A stretch of 35,664 nucleotides of DNA from Lewinellaceae bacterium (GTDB taxonomy: Bacteria; Bacteroidota; Bacteroidia; Chitinophagales; Saprospiraceae), in assembly GCA_947476195.1 (NCBI GenBank), contig CANJPT010000041.1, positions 1-35,664 of the forward strand, read 5' to 3'. Positions 30,970-35,664 of this stretch are shown here, piece after piece. A program made the translations under genes and the position numbers. Every line of letters starts with the position of its first letter. The first letter of the stretch is position 1. A model generated the notes under the pieces. The model had not been told where the DNA came from. It made no database searches and saw nothing but the letters and a program-made list of their open reading frames with translations.

Positions 30970-31806
30970 CTATGATCCCTTCCGCTTCGAACTCATGGGC
31001 ACGGGATATCGGCTCGCATAAGCCTTAGCCTTTGGTACGAGGGATTTTAAATTTTCACTGCGCCTGGAAGGGTCTGGGTGCGTACTGAGGAATACTGGCG
31101 GCCGGCTACCACCCGATTTGTTCATTCGCCCCCAGAATGGTGCGGCCTCATTAGGGTTGTAGCCAGCCATTGCCATCAGGTAAAGACCGATTTCGTCCGC
31201 TTCTGACTCATGCTTTCGGCTAAAGGGAAGCAAAACACCCAATTGGGTGCCCGCGCCTGCTGCTTGCAGGATGAGTTTACGTGTTTCTTCGGGTTTATTT
31301 GACATGGCGAGTCCGAGGTCGAGTGCGGTAAGGCCGAGTTGCGCCACCAATCCTTGGCTCACGCGCTCATTGCCGTGATTTGCCAAGGCGTGGGCAATCT
31401 CATGCCCCATGACTACGGCCAGGGCATCTTCATTTTGGCTCACTTTCAGGATTCCGGTATAGACCACTACTTTGCCTCCAGGCATGCAGAAGGCATTTAC
31501 CGTTGGGTCGTCCACGACATTAAATTCCCAGGCAAAGTCTTTGAGGTCATTCTGAAGCCCTTTTGCTTTAAAATACACTTCTGTAGCAGCTTTTAGGTCA
31601 TTGCCCACACGGCGCACGAGGTCAAGGTCTTTGCCTGAAGTCACGGGCTTGTTTTCAGTAAGAAATTGACGGTATTCTGCCAGGCTCATTTGGTTGAGCT
31701 GAGCATTCGGAATAAGATTCAGGGATTTTCGCCCTGTAAAAATTGTTTTTTGACAAGCAAAAACGGTTGTCAAAAGCCCAAGTATAAACAGGCTTTTCTT
31801 CCACAT
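30970..31806 (-). CDS. M48-family zinc metalloprotease, lipoprotein
   Basis: Related to the LoiP/BepA branch of outer-membrane quality-control proteases. The zinc motif HEIAHALANHG (His135, Glu136, His139 from the chosen start) is intact, with the third ligand in the KHESEADEIGL segment. Earlier, NAFCMPGGKVVVYTGIL is the strand next to the active site. The start is the ATG at 31806 (MWKKSLFILGLLTTVFAC, lipidated Cys18; 278 residues); upstream residues in the longer frame break the signal. It likely sits in the periplasm facing the outer membrane. It ends only 3 bases from the stop of the convergent radical SAM gene, with no terminator between them. Confidence 0.94.
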   Translation of the reverse strand: MWKKSLFILGLLTTVFACQKTIFTGRKSLNLIPNAQLNQMSLAEYRQFLTENKPVTSGKDLDLVRRVGNDLKAATEVYFKAKGLQNDLKDFAWEFNVVDDPTVNAFCMPGGKVVVYTGILKVSQNEDALAVVMGHEIAHALANHGNERVSQGLVAQLGLTALDLGLAMSNKPEETRKLILQAAGAGTQLGVLLPFSRKHESEADEIGLYLMAMAGYNPNEAAPFWGRMNKSGGSRPPVFLSTHPDPSRRSENLKSLVPKAKAYASRYPVPMSSKRKGS

Positions 31807-31947
31807 AAGCGTTGAGTTTTGATTTGCGGTAACCTGGAAAATCCTCCCAGGTGTATAATAGGTTAATCTTAACTGAAAGGACAAGAAACGACTTTTTACA
31901 CAGCTGTATTGAGCAATAAACGAAGAAAAAATCCAGGCGTCACTTAC

Positions 31948-31970
31948 AGCTTGTTCGGGAATTGGATTTT
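31948..31970. repeat. Solo arm of the long palindrome seen at 13364-13532
   Basis: The 23 bases match the inverse of the right arm of the 13364 element at 22 positions (shared core GGGAATTGGATTTT). No partner arm is near. A small perfect stem AGCACAA/TTGTGCT at 31994-32010 follows. This is the leader area of the DUF2911 gene; no clear promoter box was found. Confidence 0.6.
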
Positions 31971-32085
31971 AGTCTACCTATAACAACCTTTCTAGCACAA
32001 GCATTGTGCTGCGAGGTAGGAATATTTGATGAATTTAGCAACCATTTGGGGGAGGCTTTTGTTTTAGAAAAAAAAATTAATTACC

Positions 32086-32937
32086 ATGAAAAAACTCATT
32101 TCCCTAACAATTCTACTCGCAGTATTCGTTACTGCCAATGCCCAGATCAAAACCCCTGCACCTAGCCCTATAGGCAAATTCAGCCAAGAGGTAGGTCTCA
32201 TCAAAGTGGATGTGGAATACTCCCGTCCCAGTGCCAAGGGCCGTAAGATTTTTGGAGACCTTGTCCCATTCGGCCAATTGTGGCGTACGGGTGCAAATGC
32301 CAGCACTAAAATAACCGTTTCAGATGATGCAAAAGTAGGTGGAATGCCCTTGCCAAAAGGAACTTACGCGCTGTATACCATCCCGGGTGAAAAAGAGTGG
32401 ACTATAATTTTTTACAAAAATACCACCCTTTGGGGAGTACCGGAAACCAAGGATTTCAAAGAAGAAGATGTACAGGCACGTGTTACGGTTGCTTCACTTC
32501 CGGTTCGCGACTTTAGGGAAACATTAACCCTGGAAATCAATAATTTGCGTAACAATGGTGGTGATCTTGAGATCATTTGGGAAAACACCAAAGTACTTGT
32601 CCCAATCATGACTGATACGGACGGCAAAGTGATGAAGGCAATCGAAGCCACGATGGCTGGCCCAAGTGCAAGTGACTATAATGCTGCTGCTCGCTATTAC
32701 TATGAAGAGAAGAAAGACATGGCGCAGGCATTGGTGTGGGTGGACAAAGCCATCGAATTAGGAGGCGAAAAATACTGGATCCTTCGCCAAAAAGCGAATA
32801 TTCTGGCAGAGCTGGGTCGTTACAAGGATGCTATTATGGTGGCTGAAAAAAGTAGTGAACTGGCTAGAAAAGATTCCAACGAAGATTATCCCCGCATGAA
32901 CGACAAAAGCATTGCGGATTGGAGTAAGAAGAAGTAA
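32086..32937 (+). CDS. DUF2911 domain-containing exported protein
   Basis: Signal peptide MKKLISLTILLAVFVTANAQ, then a DUF2911 domain at about 25-170 (VDVEYSRPSAKGRKIFGDL, GQLWRTGANASTKITVSDDAKV, LPKGTYALYTIPGEKEWTIIFYK). This family is abundant in Bacteroidota and its function is unknown. Residues 195-283 look like TPR-type helical repeats (ARYYYEEKKDMAQALVWVDKA, ILAELGRYKDAIMVAEKSSEL). The length of 283 is usual. The gene stands alone, with a hairpin terminator at 32982-33021 and, just behind its stop, an iterated-word tract (32943-32977, TTTCAAGTTGGGAG and variants). Confidence 0.92.
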   Translation: MKKLISLTILLAVFVTANAQIKTPAPSPIGKFSQEVGLIKVDVEYSRPSAKGRKIFGDLVPFGQLWRTGANASTKITVSDDAKVGGMPLPKGTYALYTIPGEKEWTIIFYKNTTLWGVPETKDFKEEDVQARVTVASLPVRDFRETLTLEINNLRNNGGDLEIIWENTKVLVPIMTDTDGKVMKAIEATMAGPSASDYNAAARYYYEEKKDMAQALVWVDKAIELGGEKYWILRQKANILAELGRYKDAIMVAEKSSELARKDSNEDYPRMNDKSIADWSKKK

Positions 32938-32981
32938 TTAAGTTTCAAGTTGGGAGTTCCAAGTTGAAAGTTTCAAGAAGT

Positions 32982-33021
32982 GGCCGACAATGAAACATTT
33001 GGTTTTGTTGCCGGCCTTTTT
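32982..33021 (+). terminator. Rho-independent terminator of the DUF2911 gene
   Basis: GGCCGACAA (32982-32990) pairs with TTGTTGCCGGCC around a long loop, followed by TTTTTAG. Pairing is interrupted once. Confidence 0.65.
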
Positions 33022-33139
33022 AGTCTGTATACAGACATTCGGTGCTAGTACTGCGTTCTATTAAAACCAAAAGTCTTCAATTTTCGACCAGGATCTGTCT
33101 GAAAAATGATCCGTAAGACAGTTAATAGCTACTTTTCAA

Positions 33140-34003
33140 ATGTCAATAATTCGTATTTTCGCGGTCCTTCTTTTTCCCTTGGTTGCAGCGGCACAGTGCC
33201 CGCTCGATGGCTATATGAAAGGAAAGGGCGTGCTTGACCTGGCTCCATCGATCTCCTTCAATTCGGCCCGGAAATTTGAGGGGGCCAATGGAAAAATCTA
33301 CGATGAGGTCTATAAAGGCCAGATGTTCAGCCTGTTTGCGGAATACGGACTGACCGAAAAATTTGATCTGGTCGCGGTCGCAGCTGCAGTGTTCACGCCC
33401 ATACAAAGTGGATTGCAGGATGGCGGGCTATTTGCAAAATATCGCCCTGTTCAGGTCAAACTCGGTAAAGCTGGAAAACTCGGGGTGATCTTTGGAACCG
33501 GCGCAAGCTTTCCAATTGGAAACTACGAACCAACCGCTACCGGTGCCCTGGGACAAAATGCATTCACCGTACCGGCAAGGGTAATACTACAATGGGAAAG
33601 TCCCCTTGGGTTATTCCTTAATCTGACCGGGGGCTATCATTTCAGGATCGACGACTTGAAGGAAGCGGATATCGCTCTTGTTAGAAAGAAAAGACCTGAA
33701 TATGAACCGATTGAACCACAAGACTTTACCACTTTTTTAGTAAAGGTCGGTTTCCCTGCAAAACACTTTTATCTGGACGGCTGGGCAGAATGGCAGCACA
33801 CCAACGGTGGCGCGGATTATGTTCAGAATGTGCCGGATCTGCCGCAGGCTTACGGGATTTCCTATACTCAGGTGGGCGGCACCGCTTTTTACACCGACAA
33901 TGGGCGAAATGGATGCTACCTCAGTGGCGGATACATCCTCGGCGGTCGGAATACCAGCAGAATTCAACGGATCACGATCGGGATGGTATTTAAGATGGAG
34001 TGA
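33140..34003 (+). CDS. Outer-membrane beta-barrel (transporter-like) protein
   Basis: Signal peptide MSIIRIFAVLLFPLVAAAQ. The mature part of about 268 residues has regular beta strands with terminal aromatics: LAPSISFNSARKF, SLFAEYGLTEKFDLVAVAAAVFTP, GKLGVIFGTGASFPIG, ARVILQWESPLGLFLNLTGGYHF, FTTFLVKVGFPAKHFYLDGWAEWQ, and a closing strand ending in KME. This pattern fits a 10-12-stranded barrel as in Bacteroidota transporter-like proteins, with no plug domain. No partner gene is adjacent. The stop codon lies in the left arm of the hairpin at 34002-34094. I do not know the substrate. Confidence 0.75.
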   Translation: MSIIRIFAVLLFPLVAAAQCPLDGYMKGKGVLDLAPSISFNSARKFEGANGKIYDEVYKGQMFSLFAEYGLTEKFDLVAVAAAVFTPIQSGLQDGGLFAKYRPVQVKLGKAGKLGVIFGTGASFPIGNYEPTATGALGQNAFTVPARVILQWESPLGLFLNLTGGYHFRIDDLKEADIALVRKKRPEYEPIEPQDFTTFLVKVGFPAKHFYLDGWAEWQHTNGGADYVQNVPDLPQAYGISYTQVGGTAFYTDNGRNGCYLSGGYILGGRNTSRIQRITIGMVFKME

Positions 34004-34094
34004 GTGAGTGATTATAGGTGCCAGGGCTTGGAAGTCACTATGGTCTTCAGACCAATAACAAATATCAAGCCCTGGCACCTATAATCATTCACTC
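34002..34094. terminator. 29-bp hairpin overlapping the stop of the barrel gene
   Basis: Arms 34002-34030 and 34066-34094 pair at 28 of 29 positions, with a 35-nt loop containing a second small stem (GGTCTTCAGACC, a near-perfect palindrome at about 34042-34053). The left arm begins inside the stop codon. The outer arms consist of the word GAGTGA/TCACTC, which continues through the following bases up to the transglycosylase stop at 34221. Confidence 0.75.
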
Positions 34095-34108
34095 ATTGAG
34101 TCATTCAC

Positions 34109-34200
34109 CATACTACTGGACATTTTTGTTTTGCCCCCAGACCTATAAGGTTTCCAAAAACCTTATAGGTCTCGATTTTAGAAAATGTCCAGTAGTGTGG
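34109..34200. repeat. 92-bp double-palindrome repeat, copy C
   Basis: Identical in design and orientation to copy A. TCATTCAC stands on both sides (34101-34108 and 34201-34208), which looks like an 8-bp target duplication, but the surroundings are themselves an iterated TCATTCAC word, so this is not decisive. It ends 20 bases before the stop of the minus-strand transglycosylase gene. Confidence 0.85.
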
Positions 34201-34220
34201 TCATTCACTCACTCACTCAT

Positions 34221-35123
34221 TCACTTTGGTATCCGAATCTGGTAAGTTTTCCCCTCCTTATTAGTAAGTTTACTATCAATCAGCCAAGGGTTGTAGAGTT
34301 TTAGCATCCGGTAATTGGTGCCCTGTTCGCGGGCAAAATCGCCCCAATTGGCCACGGCGCCTTTCACTTCCACGGTTTTATATTCCGTCAGGGCAGGGTA
34401 GAGGTGTTCTTTTCCTATCGTATATTCGTACTCATCGGGGTGTTCCATGACTTCCTTAATGGCCACGATACGGAATGGATACCGCATGGTTTCATCGGCG
34501 GCAAGGTTGAGCTCGAAGAAGGTTTTAGCGCGTTGTTTGGCCATTTCTTCCATGATCCGACCGGGTCCGCCATTGTATGCGGCAGCAGCTAATGTCCAGG
34601 AGCCAAGGTGTTCCTTTTCCTTTAACATATATTTGCAGGCAGCATGGGTTGCTTTTTCAAGGTTGTAGCGCTCATCTACTTCTGTGTTCACCTCCAGTCC
34701 ATACCCCGCTGCGGCATCTTTCATAAATTGCCAGACCCCCCGGGCGCCGGCTGGTGAAAGGGCATTGGAAAGGGCACTCTCCGCCACGGCCAGGTATTTC
34801 AGATCGCTTGGTGCGCCTTCTTCTTTGATGATCGGTTCAATGATGGGGAATATGGCATTGGCACGCTGGATGGCCAGGATCGTTTGAGAATGGAAATAAA
34901 CATTGCGTAACAGTTCTGCATCCAGCCTTTGGCGCACATCCCAGTTATCCATCGGAAATTTTTCTCCACAGAGATCAAAGTCCTTGTCGAGGTTGACCGA
35001 ACGCACCCGCTGGTCAGGTTGATCTACTTCCTTTTTAAAGGATAAAACAAAAAACGCCAAAAAGCCGACGGCGAAGATGGTGTTGACAATCAAGAGAATA
35101 CGGGTGTGGCGTGGAATATTCAT
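34221..35123 (-). CDS. Lytic transglycosylase (SLT/MltD-like)
   Basis: Cleaves the glycan strands of peptidoglycan with formation of an anhydro end. One N-terminal membrane helix (about 8-28) anchors it. The SLT domain at about 90-205 has the catalytic Glu115 in AVAESALSNALSPAGARGVW, and AAYNGGPGRI (181-190) closes the active-site lobe. After it, about 100 residues (LNLAADETMRYPFRI ... NYRMLKLYNPWL) resemble the C-terminal part of MltD proteins, in which the LysM domains are absent here. The length of 300 is usual for this Bacteroidota form. It has a convincing promoter at 35186-35216. Copy C of the repeat lies right behind its stop. Confidence 0.93.
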   Translation of the reverse strand: MNIPRHTRILLIVNTIFAVGFLAFFVLSFKKEVDQPDQRVRSVNLDKDFDLCGEKFPMDNWDVRQRLDAELLRNVYFHSQTILAIQRANAIFPIIEPIIKEEGAPSDLKYLAVAESALSNALSPAGARGVWQFMKDAAAGYGLEVNTEVDERYNLEKATHAACKYMLKEKEHLGSWTLAAAAYNGGPGRIMEEMAKQRAKTFFELNLAADETMRYPFRIVAIKEVMEHPDEYEYTIGKEHLYPALTEYKTVEVKGAVANWGDFAREQGTNYRMLKLYNPWLIDSKLTNKEGKTYQIRIPK

Positions 35124-35446
35124 AATGTTGAAACGGTGTATTGCAGGTTATTCCTGAATTGTGCTGAAATAACCTGATGCTTTTACAAAGGTAGGCTTAA
35201 ACCACAGTATGAACAACCCACCCTGCCAAACAAAAAAGGCACAAGCGCAGCGTTGGTTTAATATCTGCCGGGAGGCATAGGATTTATTTTACCAGGATCG
35301 GCGGGTTGAACACCCTGTGAGGCGAAAATGGAAGGCTAAATCTGGCCTCCGAACGTTAAATCTCTTATAGATATTTGGCCGGTTGGTTTTTATTTAGATA
35401 TATTGCATTTGCTCCTGCTGCTTATGTGCGCCGGGATGTTTTTTAT
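35124..35446. other. Spacer upstream of the transglycosylase gene
   Basis: Apart from the promoter at 35186-35216 I see only AT-rich and mixed sequence, including a short stem at 35315-35350 (GGCGAAAATGG region) that I cannot interpret. No gene. Confidence 0.4.
35186..35216 (-). promoter_or_regulatory. Promoter of the transglycosylase gene
   Basis: On the minus strand: TTG (35216-35214), a 20-nt spacer and TACCTTTG (35193-35186), an exact match to the Bacteroidota consensus. The leader is about 60 nt. It is the best promoter in the window. Confidence 0.6.
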
Positions 35447-35509
35447 CATACTACTGGACATTTTTGTTTTGCCCCCAGACCTATAAGGTTTCCAAAAACC
35501 TTATAGGTC
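35447..35509. repeat. 92-bp repeat, copy D, truncated
   Basis: The first 63 bases of the repeat are present up to the end of the inner palindrome; the right arm is missing and element E begins 6 bases later, at 35515. The truncation point coincides with the inner stem end. Confidence 0.85.
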
Positions 35510-35514
35510 ACCCT

Positions 35515-35664
35515 GCTAGTGCCGCGCCCGGCCATTAAGGTATGAATTGGGGAGGCAAATTTTTTCTTTATCAAGGCGTGAGAAGGGCGCAATGCGGGAC
35601 ATTTTAACCGACGAACAACGCAGAGAAAGGAAAAATCAGACCGCCATATTCACACCTTAATGGC
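35515..35664. repeat. Palindromic repeat element E, right-end partial copy
   Basis: Left arm 35515-35547 (GCTAGTGCCGCGCCCGG and following) and the body to 35664. It continues the element whose other part begins the window; the last 16-17 bases lie beyond the end. It is the same orientation as the left copy, so the window is enclosed by direct copies. Confidence 0.8.

Noticed and set aside
33130-33137. TACTTTTC as the -7 box of the barrel gene at 33140
   Set aside because: It would start transcription at or behind the ATG; the signal-peptide start at 33140 is convincing.
1-35664. Circular plasmid or phage bounded by its own overlap
   Set aside because: The gene content is housekeeping, there is no replication or partition gene, and the end repeats differ by one base and form part of an inverted-repeat element.

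Overview
The window looks like a chromosomal contig of a Bacteroidota bacterium, most likely of the Saprospiria (Haliscomenobacter/Lewinella-like). The grounds are: a type IX secretion (T9SS) C-terminal sorting domain, Bacteroidota-type promoters (TTTG, about 20 nt, TAnnTTTG) instead of -35/-10 boxes, few Shine-Dalgarno sites, many lipoboxes, a carboxynorspermidine-dehydrogenase-like gene, a DUF2911 protein and a B12-radical SAM protein. About 26 intact genes are seen and nearly all are housekeeping or envelope genes. I see no rRNA, tRNA, CRISPR array, phage or integrase gene.

Layout. 1-149: partial copy of a palindromic repeat, followed by sodA (522-1124). 1218-3275: a membrane protein, lptC and a CBS/CorC 'hemolysin' protein in one tight operon. 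3394-4074: a Crp/Fnr regulator. 4629-7033: a divergent pair, a DapA-family lyase and a carboxynorspermidine-dehydrogenase-like enzyme. 7324-9492: an unusual fusion of a DinB/YfiT-like domain to an AT-hook/histone-H1-like tail, beside an AlkA-like DNA glycosylase. 9920-13264 (minus): ATP-grasp ligase, LysE exporter, Asp/Glu racemase and RluA-type pseudouridine synthase in that order of transcription. 13647-17500 (minus): ABC-F ATPase, recX, DUF1801 protein and SDR. 17564-19649: membrane acyltransferase and M23 peptidase, overlapping tail to tail. 20185-21548: an exported protein and an outer-membrane barrel, coupled by ATGA. 21653-23698: M49 dipeptidyl-peptidase lipoprotein. 23971-26426: a wrecked composite of two T9SS-type secreted proteins. 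26498-27445: LpxD-like. 27647-30966: GHL10 glycosidase and B12-radical SAM. 30970-35123: M48 protease, DUF2911 protein, an outer-membrane barrel and a lytic transglycosylase. The last 220 bases hold two repeat elements.

Envelope biology dominates: LPS transport (LptC) and lipid A (LpxD-like), peptidoglycan or cell-wall hydrolysis (M23, SLT, possibly GHL10), surface lipoprotein peptidases and barrels. The main novelty candidates are (1) the DinB/YfiT - AT-hook fusion next to the glycosylase, (2) the ATP-grasp/LysE/racemase cluster, which reads like a make-and-export unit for an amino-acid derivative, and (3) a rich set of non-coding elements: a 92-bp double-palindrome repeat in 3 full and 1 truncated copies, two related long imperfect palindromes of about 166-169 bp, and intergenic spacers built from short iterated words that often fold into long hairpins. 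All function calls come from reading the sequence; no database search was possible.
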